64,000 nucleotides of DNA from Lepiota brunneoincarnata. Its lineage: Eukaryota > Basidiomycota > Agaricomycetes > Agaricales > Agaricaceae. A program made the translations under genes and the position numbers. This document shows, piece after piece, positions 1-11,219 of the stretch (position 1 is its first letter; every line of letters begins with the position of its first letter). The notes under the pieces were generated by a model that saw only the letters and a list, made by a program, of their open reading frames with translations, did no database searches and had not been told where the DNA came from. The stretch spans positions 496,001-560,000 of the forward strand of contig JAEBUN010000014.1 of NCBI GenBank assembly GCA_023014365.1, read 5' to 3'.

Positions 1-157
1 TGACGAACCAGAAGTATCGCAGCACTCTAGGACAACGGTGGTCCGAACTTCCCATCGTTCGCCTAGTCATGCGTGATAACTCTTGGACTTGTCTCGTACT
101 AAGTGGTAATTAGCCTCGATCTCCTGGCCGCATCTATGTGGCTTACCGTCACTTGAC

Positions 158-509
158 AGGCATCTTGATCTCATTGCTCCCTTATTCCCTCTACGTCAAG
201 CAGCTGGGACACGTCATCTATTCGTGCGTCCTGCGCCTCTCAGCAACTCGGAATTAACGCGGCTCATTTTTCTCTAGTCTTCTCACATGTATCATTTCCA
301 TCATAGTACGAATGATCTTGCATTGGCTTCAGCTGTATCACTGAACCAACTAACCTACACCTACCTAGTCTTGCAGGTTGATCCTCAACATGCGCAGTCT
401 CAAGGATGTTAGGGTGGTCGACTTCGACCCCGAATTATCCACCGTGATAACGCTTTCAGTCGGCGACTCCCGCTCTCCCAGCGAGGGACAAATTGTCGGT
501 GTCTATTGA
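158..509 (+). CDS. 3' exons of an unidentified spliced gene (partial)
   Basis: Plus-strand coding stretches separated by a plausible intron. An open segment at about 178-290 is followed by an intron-like stretch with a CTAAC branch site and a TTGCAG acceptor near 376. The next reading frame contains MRSLKDVRVVDFDPELS and ends in TGA at 507-509. It is convergent with the minus-strand gene ending at 599, leaving about 90 bp between the two stops, which is a normal gene-island spacing. The 5' part lies outside the window or was not resolved. No domain is recognised. The alternative is that only the last exon is real. Confidence 0.3.
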
Positions 510-598
510 TGAGTACCAATGTGACTCGAGCATGGCATTTGTCCTCAATATACCTATCATTGTATTCTATACCCAGTCAAACATTAGACCTTCTCTTC

Positions 599-3035
599 TT
601 ATTGCACTCGGCCTCTCCAAACCCCATGGAGTGAGCTTTCCGCTTGAACTCCAGTTTTATACAGGCCTACCAAAAGTTTATACAAATCAGTCCTAAAGCC
701 CACACATTGCAAACCCATGCATTCGAGTTTGGGGACACCTTCACGGTACGGTTTGCTCAGGGTGCCTTTATGGACGTTTTGGCAAGGTGCATTGGAGGAG
801 TTGCCGGACATGGTAACTTGGTCTCCTCAGTGAATTTTGAATCAAGGAGGCGGACATATGACATACCAACTCACTGCAGCGTGACTTTGGCCAATCTACG
901 ACAGGATCCTCGAGGCGAACGCATTTATATGTTCCGGCGTAATGCATATCACTCTTCTTCTCGTAGAAAAGTTCCACCGTTGTCGCATATAAAGTGCTGG
1001 GGGTACACCCAATCTTCCAAACACGATCCAAGGTGTCGAGGATATGTGTTGGGCTATAGGCGAGAGCGTGATGGTGCCCGCGTGATGATGTACACCAAAT
1101 GAGTTGACCAGGAAAGCTGAAACTCACCTTGGCATATTTCCGCGTACCTGGATGCTGAGCCCCTAAGGTTTTAGTAGCAACCAGGTGTTATTGTGGAGAC
1201 GCACAGATGATAAGTATTCTTGCAGATTGATGTTTTTTTTCGCGATCGGGATCAAACTACCTTGCAGTGGTCGTTCTGAACACAACGGAAGGGACGCCAT
1301 AAATTCGAAGCAATCCTGGTGAATATTCTTTGAGTGCTGAATGCTCCGTAACTCTTGGATAACTTGGCTCAGTGCCTCGTAGCGTTGCTTGCGCTCCCCG
1401 TAAACCTAGGGGGATGTTCCATCGTGTTAGTCAGTCTTGAGTACTTGACCGATGGCTATGCCTAACCTTCTTCGAGTCCTGTACTCGCTTCCGGTCCTGT
1501 TTCCTCTGAGTTCTCAGGGCGTCGATCTGACAATGGAGTCTTTCGGCCTCTTTTTCCTATTATGTTACATGAGTTGCGGCCCGGATGGGTGTGTCGATAG
1601 ACCTGACCGTTTTCTTCGAATGAAAGTGGAGTGTGTCAGCAAGAGGATTGCATTCAACGGCAATATCAAAGATCACCTTCAACTTCACACTTTCTTCTTG
1701 AAGTCGTGTGAACATCTGATTGAGTTTCCGCCCCTCGTCCTTGTACTTTTCGACTTCACGCCTGAGCTCAGTCGCTATAGCGGTATCAGTGGCAACGCGA
1801 CCCCTGCTCTCGGTCACCTAGATTTATTTGGGCATCAGCAACTACCAACAACAGGAAAATTTTGTGTGGTCGCACTTGTTTTTCTAGGGCTGCGACTCTG
1901 TTCTTTGTTACCACCAGCTCCCTACCGAGGAGGTTCGCGAGTTCCTTGACTGATTGGTCGCTTTCCCGTGTATTGAAAGAATCGTCCATTGTGACTGAGA
2001 TGAGGGAGAACAAGTGCAGGTTTAACGACTGATTCTCGGTATATGGTGCCCAAAGTTTTTAAATTAAGCTCTGGCAACCGATCGTACTTCTGTGATTGCG
2101 ATTCACCTACTCCACCTCGTTGAAATGTGCTATTGGCCTTGAAACACTCGCCTTTGAGGATAAAAAGTCTCTCCTAACCCAGAATTGCCGAACTATAGAG
2201 TCGGGTGCAATGTTTTGGCAAGGTCTTTGTATTGGAGAGTCGTACACTCCAAAGGAAGCAACCATCGACGACTACCTCTGGGTAGTGACTCTACAGTCCA
2301 AATTCCTGCTCCATGTCTTCCTTATCCTGGAGGGCTCCACTAATTTCTTCGTCAAGGCGTGAGCCCATGCTATAAGTACCGAGGGAAAATGATGGTGAGA
2401 AGAAATAGTTACCTTCCTGCTTGTAGTCTTGCGAGTTGCGCTACGCCACGGCCGCCTTTCATTCCCCGCTGCAACTTTATCTCCATCACTACCCGACGGG
2501 CTGGGGTCGATTGTTCCACTAATGGTTCAGAAAGGAAAAACAGAACATATGTTAACCTACGTTGTGGATCAGGGAAACAGCTGGCGTGAACCTGCAGGGT
2601 CTGAGGGTTGGAATGATGGGTCTCAAAAAGTCAAGAACCTCGTCAGCCTGAACAATCACATACGGTTCTCTGATTCGTCGATATGATTCCGCAGCACTGC
2701 GTTCTGGCGTGGTGCTTCTCGACCTTTCTCAGCCTGTCTCGTCAGAGCGTTAATTAAATTCTGCGCAGCAGTTCACCGCGACCATGCCCGCGTTTGTATG
2801 ACCCTGCACGGCTGATCAATGGGTAAGTCATGGGCCTGTGATAACCTGGATTCACCAGGATAGTGACAACTCGGTCTTGAGGGCGGACACTCTGGGCTTC
2901 ATTACCTCGAGTTCTACTTCCCTCACCCCGGCTGACTCCTACACAAGTCATGGTTCCTCGAAAACCATTGCTACGGCGGAGATCCGGGAATGGAGATACA
3001 ATCCACACAAGACATGACCGCGCCCTTCGTTCCAC
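599..3035 (-). CDS. Spliced coiled-coil gene with DUF6697-like C-terminus
   Basis: At least eight minus-strand exons can be read. A basic, disordered exon (GTIDPSPSGSDGDK, about 2420-2520) comes early. Coiled-coil exons follow, including ELRREVEKYKDEGRK; the join between exons at about 1860-1880 and 1817 uses a 58-nt intron (GTGCGA...CTGAT...CTAG) and stays in frame. Another coil exon near 1500-1560 contains ALRTQRKQDRKRVQ and is followed by an exon starting VYGERKQRYEAL. The C-terminal exons contain MHYAGTYKCVRLED (about 930-970) and KLECMGLQCVGF (about 700-735), which resemble the C-terminal domain (DUF6697) of many Agaricomycete hypothetical proteins. Function is unknown; the coil suggests oligomerisation. 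The 5' end is uncertain: ATGs at 2013 and 1989 could start a shorter form, but coding-like exons extend upstream to about 2700-3035. No in-frame stop was seen within the exons I could place, so the gene may be intact. Confidence 0.5.
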
Positions 3036-3600
3036 GAGACCCGCCCTTGTGATAAGGAGGTACCGGTGACGACTCAGTCACTCAGTCACTAGTGGCCCAG
3101 TTCACATTTCCGGGTCGTCAGAAATTTGGGTCACGTGGTGCCAGGTGGGCGTTTTAATTTCAAGCTGATGATGGAGTAGCTCAGGCTCAATCTCAATGGC
3201 AGTCTGGCGACGTTTCGCAGAGCCATGAAAGTCGCCATCACGGAGAGTTGTATTTTACCTGAGAGAACGCGCCAGAACGGACCTAAAACAGAACTCACCT
3301 TCTCTTTCACCCTCTCTCTATCATATCTCCTCCAATTACTGTATCGGACTCTTTCAGCTTTGGCTCACTTTGATCCTTCCCCTGTTCCTGTCCTGGGTTC
3401 CATCCCCTCGAAATCTAGACAAGCCACAGCCAACCTATCTGGCCAACTGCTCCGGTCACCCCAGTCAGTGTGCGTGGTTATGTCGTTCGTGTGACCGCAT
3501 TTAAGTTCGCGAGCGTCCGCCGGTGTGTCGTAGCCCCCTTGCAGGGAGCCGAAACGGTTTGGTGTAGACTACATGGCCTCTAGCACATCGAGGTATACTT
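3036..3600. other. Intergenic stretch, no supported gene
   Basis: Lies between two minus-strand genes. A pyrimidine-rich run at about 3296-3420 could be promoter or UTR of a neighbour. The 89-codon plus-strand reading frame here (3225-3494) has no recognisable domain and is not called. Confidence 0.3.
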
Positions 3601-4190
3601 TCAGTGAAAGGTAGTAGGGTAGCAATCCGAGCAATGTTCCGATTTGTACAAAGCGGGGCTCTCGTTCGATCTAGTCCGACGTATAGAGAGGTAGTACAGA
3701 GAGAGAAATGAGCACAAGAAACATGTTGAGGGGGTTGAATCGCGTACGAGCTGCTTTAAAGTTGTGTAAGACCATGGCACACTCTTCGTCGCAACGCCCG
3801 ATACACATTGTACTAACGACCACTGCTTATAGAAAACCTTGATGTCGTCGCAATTGCGGTTCCAAGTGAGCCAACTGGGATCCCCGAGGGAGATACAGCG
3901 CATGACGAAAGTCGGGAGCTGAACCAAAGGGATAAGGTGCGTGGGGTGAGGCTCGTAGCACAGGAGGAGGATGCGAGCAATGGCGCTCTCGAGCTCGAAG
4001 AGAGCAAAATGCTCTAGTTGGCGAGAAAGGATTGAATTGGTGGAGTCAGTGATTATGGTACTCGTGGCTGCGGTTGTTGTGTTTATGGTGGTGGATGGGG
4101 AAGTGTCTTTGATAGTGTGCGAGGTAGGGTTTTGCCCTGGCCTTTTATAGAGATACGAGATGGAGCGTTTCTTGCTATGCGAATATCCGC
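3601..4190 (-). CDS. Hypothetical protein, unrecognised
   Basis: A minus-strand frame stays open from about 4190 down to a possible donor near 3825. It has a Thr/Ser-rich N-terminal part followed by a helical, protein-like segment (LEHFALFELESAIARIL, then PTHLIPLVQLPTFVMRC and SWLTWNRNCDDIKVFYKQW). Downstream the same frame runs on to a stop at 3601, though an intron (GTTAGT, near 3826) may remove part of it. A TATAAAAGG sequence occurs on the minus strand at about 4145-4153; it could be a TATA box, but no ATG follows in frame until MRC near 3903, so an upstream exon or a shorter product is possible. No family is recognised. Confidence 0.35.
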
Positions 4191-4249
4191 GGGCACTTCG
4201 TGCTACTGTGAATTATGCAGTGGCTCTAGCGGATTGGAACCTCGGCTAC

Positions 4250-5435
4250 CAAAGTGATGCGTGCGATCCGCAGACGACGCATGACGATGAGGGGAAGTGA
4301 AGAGGGGAGATGTGTTCCAGAGGGGGCAAGGATCAGGACCACTGGTGGGTGTCCAGAGGACCGCTGCTGCTCAGAAGCACAGAAGACCGATGGTATGGGG
4401 AAACATGTCTCAAAGATCTCAAATGCTCTTCAATGGCATTTCTGTTATACAGTGCACCAATCATTTATCTCATCACTAGATGCAGCACTGCACCATATAC
4501 ACTAATAAGTGATCCCAGAGTTGGTCCCCATGTAAAAGAGTGTATGATCAATCAGAAGTGTCTCCCACACATTTGGGTATATGTAAGCTATCCATATTGT
4601 CAATGGCTGGTCAGTGCTTCCATCACTAGTGCGGAAACGGAGCGACAGCATGATGGGCATTGAGAGACTGCAGGATGGGCATTGTGAGCTTCTGAGTCTT
4701 CCTCTCCGCCCCAAGGCAAATTGTACATCCAGATGATTGATGACTATTTAAATGCTGAATCAATGATCACGCACGTCCACTAACATCAAGTCAGCTGCGT
4801 ATTTGCTGTTGACTCCCAATTGCTCTAATTCCTAGGCAACATTTTCATGGTTCGGGGATTTGTGGTTAAAAGCAGTTTGTGATAATCTCAACTGTTGTCA
4901 TTCTCATCATGGTCGACTCTGCTCCCTCGTGACTTCTACTGTATTTTTTAGCTGGGCATTGAAGCTGATTGCAACACGATGAACAACTGGCTCAAGTGGG
5001 TGGGGTTGGGCAGAACAAATAGGGACCAGTCTCTGTGGGGATTTAATGGACTTCAACTCTCGAAAGGATTTCCCTCTGATCAGGAGGGATAAAATTTAAC
5101 AATATCCAATACACAGCCCTGTCTACATCACCAAAAGATGGAAGAATCTATCTGGGTGGACCTGGGTGGAGCTGGTTGCTGTTTGGTTATATTAAGTCCT
5201 GTGAGTAGATAGGGACCCAAAGTGTAAGGGATTTGGACTTGCAACCAGTTGTGCAGTAATAATTCAACAACTCTTGTATATAATTGCTGATGATATTGAC
5301 ACTCTTCCAATTTCTTTTGATGCCCTCTTCCTTGGTTGACACTGATTATTACCTATTTTTTCCAAGCCCTGACCTTTCTGGTTCCAAGCCTCAATCCAAC
5401 CATATCTCCAGCATGAACCTAAATCTCTCTCAAAC
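4250..5435. other. Boundary between gene island and repeat region
   Basis: Base composition shifts at about 4400 from CpG-containing to AT-rich, CpG-poor sequence. Short open frames here are overlapping shadows with no domain. Nothing further is recognised. Confidence 0.4.
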
Positions 5436-6270
5436 CCAAAAATATCTTCCTCCTCTGCATTGGCATATTTGCCATCCTTGAGCTTGGATTCATTGCTTTA
5501 GCATCATTGGCCACATTCCACCCACTCTCCCTCAGTATACCCTCCAGCATCTCAGCTACCAAAGCCAAGGGTACCATCACTATTATCTCAGTCACCTGGC
5601 ATGCTCTTGCTGTACTCATTGTAAAGGACATTCTCCTCTGCATGTACAGTGCAGAATGGGCTGTCCAACTGCACAGGATAGGGAAGGCAATACCTGGAGA
5701 GACAGGCATCATCTCCTGGTTGACCACAGGTTTCATCCCCCAGCTCCAATACTTCTACTTGGGAAATGCAACACTCCCTTTCTGGTTGGCATTCTTGTCA
5801 ACAATGTTACTCATGTTGGTGAACAGATTGGGTCCCAGTGCTTTCACTGTTAGTCCCACCTTTCCCAAAACTCCATCCAATATCCAAGTGGCTTACCCTG
5901 CAAGTACATTGGGAGACTGCTTCAACTCCACAGAGTTCATCCAGCTTTGGATTGCCCCAGGTTTATCACACAATTGGAGCAGCTCATAAACTTGACCTAT
6001 GGTTTTTGGACACTAAACAACATGCTAATACCCTGGCCCACAACTAATTTCTTGTCAAGAATCAGAACTGTCAAATACCCAAGTGATGTAATTGTTTACA
6101 ACTTCACTTGTTCCTGGAAATCACTGGCCATGGACTCAGAAGTCATAGATGAAATTTTGGGTTGAGTGTGGCATGTGACAGTTAACAATATGGAGTGGAT
6201 TGTCACTGAAACCAAGGACAAAGTGAGTGATCACCCAACATTTTCCTGTGATGGAAGTAAGTCCCCAGTT

Positions 6271-7535
6271 TATCATATCCATGTCAAACTCAGAGTCTAA
6301 TCATTAAACTTCAGCTTCTCAACTCCACATGACAACCCTCTGCCCTCTGACTCGGCCCCAATATGCTCTGACCGCACTGCCCTTGTTATAGTGATGCTGG
6401 TCTTCATGCTTGAAAGCACAACTAGTGTTGAGTGTATTGTTAACTTCACCCAAGTCAACAATCACTTGAAGAGACTCTATGTGAGCTCTCAAGGTATTCC
6501 TCACTGACTTAGAGATTAAGACTTTTAGAGGACAACTTAGAGATCAAGCAAGTAAGTAAATCTCCACTGGATAACCAAGTAGAAACTTAAGAGTTTCTCT
6601 TGGTCAACCAGAGGTCTTATATATTGTTCAGTGATACTATTAATACATGTTCCTGTATCAAAGAAGTATCAAAGAAGTATCAAAGAAGCCTAAGGAACAT
6701 AAGAGAAGTCAAGAAGCATAAGAGAAGTCAGGACTTCTCTTATGGACTATGTTTAACTATCCAAGAATAACTATCTAAACATAGTTATCTATTAATAGTT
6801 AATAGTATGAGAAAACATAACAAGTCGAGAAAATATTATGTAACAGATCAAAATGAAAATGGTTACATAATAAAGAAACAAAACAAAATAGAAAAGAAAA
6901 AGATATTCATAATGCTTTAGTATATTGCAACTAAAGACTTTTGGCATAATAAGTCCAAGTTGTAAGTCAAAGTAAGGATGTATCATAACAGCCCTACTCC
7001 CATCATGCAATTACTTCTGCACATGCCAAGGTCATCTGACCCTCAGTGATTTCTACCCCCAACTCTCCATGCCCTGCCTGTAGCCTGAATATGTACATTA
7101 TTGGTCTCCATATCTGTACTGGTCTTCATTTTGTTCATAATCCATTTGTAACCATATCAGTCTCCACTTTGCTCCATCCATAGTCAGTATGAGGCATGGT
7201 TCATAAGACCAGTAGTATACATATATACCATAGATATGTACTTGGCTTGTACTTCTCAGTCTGATAATCAAATTGAGCAGCAGACCAGTTCCCTGTTCCA
7301 TATCCTCCTCTCTCTTCTGCCTTGCTCCACTTTGGCCAACATCCTGAAATATGGACTAGGATAGTAGGAGGGCACAGCACATATGCTGAGGCTGCAAGTC
7401 CACTCCCCTGCCCAAAGTACTCTGTCTTGGTCCCAAAGTCTATGTATAGACTTTGTCCCATTTCTCAGTTATCTTATACTAAGGATACCATCCTTGACCC
7501 TCCCACTTTGGTGCCGACCTGCACTGGCTCTAACA
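6271..7535 (+). mobile_element. Solo LTR of gypsy family B (interrupted)
   Basis: Flanked by perfect 5-bp duplications CAGTT (6266-6270 and 7536-7540). It matches the LTR at 32622-33272 over its whole length once the nested LTR 6384-6990 is removed, leaving about 653 bp versus 651 bp. The start reads TA where the other copy has TG, a transition; the end is TAACA. It interrupts the membrane-protein gene. Confidence 0.9.
6384..6990. mobile_element. Solo LTR nested in the family-B LTR
   Basis: Begins TGTTATAGTG and ends ATCATAACA, and is flanked by perfect 5-bp duplications GCCCT (6379-6383 and 6991-6995). It is 607 bp and AT-rich. It contains a short tandem repeat at about 6657-6690 (TATCAAAGAAG, about three copies). 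No second copy of this LTR was found in the window. Confidence 0.85.
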
Positions 7536-7747
7536 CAGTTTCCAAATTCCCCACTCTTTCTTGGGGGCAATACAACCCTTTTGGGACCAGTTGGACTCAA
7601 TCTTGATGGCTTTCCTATGATATTCATCCCTTCATCCAGAAATGTCACTTGTGGAGGTATTATCCCATTGCTTGCAACTGCCTTATTATGTGGCCCCCAA
7701 ATACAAGTCTCTCCCACTACAATCCAACTTGTAGGATTTCCACAAGC

Positions 7748-8225
7748 TGTAAGGGCAACCTGGTTGTCATGTCATGTCGACTGAGCAGGGGGAAACCTTA
7801 GAGAATCGAGTAAGGTTTCTCTGAGCTCACCTACACTACTTATACTACTTGCTGTAAGTCCAAGTTAAGTAATCTACTCTACATAAAGGGCTGTGAGGTG
7901 TCAGGGATGTCTAAAGCAAGTATGGTTGGGAATGGGCTCGGGACAGGGTCACATGTGCCAGTGAGGGTTCACATCTGCATTGGAGGGGTGTAGGAAGGAA
8001 CTCTGAGCACTGGAGTGCTAGAGGACCAAATTCCGGGCTGAAGGGGGCTGGGGATGAGATTTCTGAATGCAGGAAGGCAGGGAATCGGATTTCTGAGCAT
8101 AGGGAAGCTGGGGATCAGGTTTCCAAACATAGAGAGGCAGGGAATTGGATTTCTGAGTGCTAGGAGGTTGGGAATTGGATTTCTGAATTTGAGGTTGTGA
8201 GCAGTGACCTGAAGTTCCCCTTACA
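7748..8225 (+). mobile_element. Solo LTR, family D
   Basis: Begins TGTAAGGGCAACC, ends CCCCTTACA, and is flanked by CAAGC duplications (7743-7747, 8226-8230). It is related to the solo LTR at 37306-37767 by its ends and opening sequence. The right half has a degenerate internal repeat around GGATTTCTGA. It lies in the C-terminal part of the membrane-protein gene. Confidence 0.88.
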
Positions 8226-8542
8226 CAAGCCAGCAGACAGTCAATGCGATGTTGGCTGGACTTTTTAGTTAGTCTTTATTGGGACATGGACCCTACTTGT
8301 GCAAATTGCAATCTTGCCATTTGTTTACTATTTTATTTCTATTCTCATTCAGTAGAACTTTGGTTACCTGGTATACAGATATGTAGCTAGGCTTTTCTCA
8401 GTACTCATGTGTACAACAAGTAACTGAGGTGAGCATTTATGCCTATAATCACTATACTTATGCTAAACTTATGTCTGTAGACTTCTATTCTTACAGGTAG
8501 CTTAATTGAAACACATTGGCGTTCCAGGTAGAATTACACTTA

Positions 8543-10147
8543 CAGTGGGTCAAAAAACTGTCCCAATGTTTTCACTATTTGGAAAGATCAGTCAATAGTG
8601 GACCAAGGTGATTATGTAACTACTTGGGAAAATAGTCAATAGTAATATACTATATTGGGATCCTGAATCCGTTCAAACCACGTGATTCGTCCGAGAAATG
8701 ATGGATAAATTAAATATTTAAAATATTCACTCATTGGGACAGTTTTTTGACCCTCTGTCATTTTCTTAATATCTGGTTTTTGAGAGCCCAGATCAACACC
8801 AAATCAAGCGTGGGAATAGTAAACATTGTCATGTGACCTTTTATACATCACATGGTCATGTTGAAATCACTTCAACCATCCTTCCTTCTTACCACCACAT
8901 CATGAAAGCTACATCTTCTACCCAGTACTCCCAAGTTATTTCTCTTCTTCAGAATGGCTATTCTCTGTATCAGATTCAGTCCAAAACTGGTCTAGGAAAG
9001 AGTGCTGTTGGAAGAATGAAGAAGGAAGTTGATTCAGACAAGGAAAACAACAAAGGGGGATGACCTTCTTTGCTTTCTCTCTGGGACAAACAAACAATTA
9101 TTTGCCAAATCACCACTGGAAAGCTGGACAATGCTGTTCAAGCTACCCAATTCATTAACCCTATACTCCCTACTTCTGTCACACCACAAACAATCTGAAA
9201 TATACTCAAGAAGAACAATTTTTGCTCTGTTGTGAAGACTAAACAACCTCTGCTGAAGAAGCAACACCAGATTGCTCATCTCAAATTTGCCCACAAGCAC
9301 AAGGATTGGATAGTGGAGGATTGGAAAAGAGTATTATGGACAGATGAAACCAAAATCAACAGGATTGGGTCAGATGGAAAGGTGTATACTTGAAGGAAAG
9401 AGGGGAAGAACTCTCAGATAGGACTACTATCCCTACTGTCAAGCATGGAGGTGGTGGTAACCTTATGGTATGGGGGGCTATGGGGTGGAATGGAGTTGGA
9501 AAGCTAGTGGAGGTTGAGGGGATTATGGATGCAGAGCAGTACTGTGAGATTTTGGAGTGTGGGATGGTAGAGAGCTTTGAAAGTTTGGAGATGGAGGAGG
9601 AGGAAAGGATATTCCAGCAGGATAATGACCCAAAACACAGGTCTAAAAAGGCAACAAATTGGTTTGAAGAGAACAATATCCAAGTTCTACCATGGCCTGC
9701 ACAATCACCTGACCTCAATCCCATTGAACACCTCTAGACACACTTGAAAAACCAGTTACAGGGATATAACAAACCACCTGGGGGAGTACATGAATTATGG
9801 GACAGGTTGGTGGTGGAGTGGAACAGAATTCCTGCAGAAAGGTGTCAAAGACTCATAGAAAGCATGCCCAGAAGGCTTAGGACAGTTATTAGGGCAAAAG
9901 GAGGCCATACAAAGTATTGATTAGGTAGATGACAGAGGGTCAAAAAACTGTCCCAATGAGTGAATATTTTAAATAATTAATTAATCCATTACTTCTCGGA
10001 CAAATCACGTGATTTAAACGGATTCAAAATTCCAATATGGTATATTACTATTGACTATTTTCCCAAGTAGTTACATAATCACCTTGGTCCACTGTTGACT
10101 GATCTTTCCAAATAGTGAAAACATTGGGACAGTTTTTTGACCCACTG
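8543..10147 (+). mobile_element. Tc1-like DNA transposon 1
   Basis: 1605 bp, flanked by TA duplications (8541-8542, 10148-10149). It has terminal inverted repeats of about 215 bp beginning CAGTGGGTCAAAAAACTG. Each repeat ends internally with an inverted version of its own outer end (GGGACAGTTTTTTGACCC). It encodes a broken DD34E transposase. It is closely related to the element at 11220-12823. Confidence 0.92.
8833..9919 (+). pseudogene. Tc1-like DD34E transposase, inactivated (element 1)
   Basis: The order is an N-terminal helix-turn-helix (QVISLLQNGYSLYQIQSKTG, about 8933-8992), a second DNA-binding part, then the DDE domain: WTDETKIN (about 9336-9360, first Asp), QQDNDPKH (about 9615-9640, second Asp) and SPDLNPIEHL (about 9706-9735, Glu). 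There are 34 residues between the second Asp and the Glu, the Tc1 spacing. It is broken by TGA within GG*PS (9061), TGA near 9392 together with a one-base shift relative to element 2, and TAG at 9736. The TGA codons sit where Arg or Trp would be expected. It would catalyse cut-and-paste transposition into TA if intact. Confidence 0.88.
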
Positions 10148-10430
10148 TACAAGCAGCAAAGCTCTTGAATGTTATGTTGGGAAATGCTTGCATATCAGGA
10201 ATAGTCAGTGCACCTGGGAGATATTGTGTATAGTATAATAAGCCCAATAGCTTGAGATAGCCCCTACTTTGTTTTTGAACACAGAGAGTAATAAGCCAAA
10301 TAGCCATTAAGTTAATGTGGGTGATAGCCAGATAAAGCCAAAGATATAGTCCAGCTGTATATAGCTGTATGCCAGTGAGGGGATGAAAGAGCTTGGAGAA
10401 AACTGATTCATGGTAGCTTTCAAACAAAAT
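10071..10430 (-). pseudogene. Hydrophobic protein fragment cut by Tc1 element 1
   Basis: A minus-strand frame with hydrophobic stretches (AGLYLWLYLAITHINLMAIW, then GLLYYTQYLPGALTI) is open from 10427 down to the Tc1 end. The part below 10148 is just TIR sequence. The family is not recognised. It lies downstream of the split gene on the same strand and may be a separate gene or a repeat fragment. Confidence 0.3.
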
Positions 10431-10504
10431 ACATTGAACTGAAATATTATATTGTATACATCTGCTTACAATACTGATGTATTCTTCTTATATCCCTTAG
10501 TCTT

Positions 10505-11103
10505 TTATTTCCCTTCCTTTCTCCTCATCTTTTCAGCTTTCTTGTCCATTGCTTGACAACTTGCTAAGATAGTATCCAAAGCTTTAAAGCTAGGGGAAAT
10601 ATTGGGTCCAAATGTTTCATCATCTCCAATAGATGCATCTCCCTTTAGCTATTTGAGTATATTCTCATGTTGTATAGCAATAGGAAAGGTCTTGTGATAG
10701 TTGGTGAAGAATGCATTCTTTGAAGAAATTATATCAATCAGTGTTTGTTGAGTTGGAACCTAAATAATAAGTTAGTGATATTAATATACTATAAAATTAA
10801 ATAAATATCTCTTCATTCCATATTCCCTTGTTTGCTATCTCAGTAATTTGTTTGAGTCCATTAGTAATAGCCTCATATTTCCAGAAAGCAAGTCAAAGGT
10901 TCTTATTGAAAAGAAGAGTTCCAGGGGGAATGTTAAGAGCTGTGATGATATGTTGCTGATATGGACTATATGCACCAGAGATAGGTGGTATGATAGATGA
11001 AGATGATGAAGGGAGGGTAGATGAAGTAGCAGAGGTTAGTGAAGTTGGCTGCTTGTTGTCATGTTCCTAAATTAAAAAAAAATAGTCAAAAACAATTCTC
11101 AAA
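10505..11103 (-). pseudogene. 3' exons of the minus-strand gene split by element F
   Basis: Exon at 11066 downward begins EHDNKQPTSLTSATSS, followed by a Ser-rich stretch and ISGAYSPYQQHIITALNIPP. The last exon (10759-10505) contains TQQTLIDIISSKNAFFTNYH and ends in a Lys/Arg-rich tail and TAA. The acceptors TTTAG are clear at 11067 and 10760. Nonsense codons (TGA after FNKNL, TAG after ENILK) and a lost donor suggest decay. The upstream exons are on the far side of element F at 42893-44786. If F is removed, the intron holding it runs GTAAAT...TTGAC...TTTAG and joins the frame ILIILA to EHDNK. No domain recognised. Confidence 0.5.
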
Positions 11104-11219
11104 TATACTGTTATCAGAAGTACTATCAGAAGGACTATTAGTAGATAAGATTCCTGTCAGCTGTCATATGTCACTCTGAAACAATCAGCAGTGTACATCA
11201 GAAGGACAATCTATATTTA

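Larger units (their letters stand above)
5440..8360 (+). pseudogene. Multi-pass membrane protein gene broken by solo LTRs
   Basis: The reading frame at about 5450-5989 encodes several hydrophobic spans (FLLCIGIFAILELGFIALAS; ILLCMYSAEWAV; LAFLSTMLLMLV) followed by a presumed extracellular part that continues after a frameshift (IVYNFTCSWKSL, about 6085-6130). The gene then stops at an LTR inserted at 6271-7535. Coding resumes right after it (FIPSSRNVTCGGI, about 7622-7660), and a second solo LTR sits at 7748-8225 inside it; removing that LTR plus one copy of its TSD rejoins the frame. The organisation (paired helices, loop, Cys-containing outer domain) resembles a common Agaricomycete family of multi-TM hypothetical proteins; this assignment is from memory of the family. 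Frameshifts plus two insertions make it a pseudogene. Start and true 3' end are unclear. Confidence 0.5.

Noticed and set aside
1..480. Possible rRNA gene fragment at the window start
   Set aside because: No rRNA core motif is recognisable and a coding exon with a typical intron acceptor explains part of it better.
644..1102. 152-codon plus-strand frame
   Set aside because: Antisense shadow of the minus-strand exons of the coiled-coil gene, which have consistent splice sites.
1452..1949. 165-codon plus-strand frame
   Set aside because: Also antisense to exons of the coiled-coil gene; no domain.
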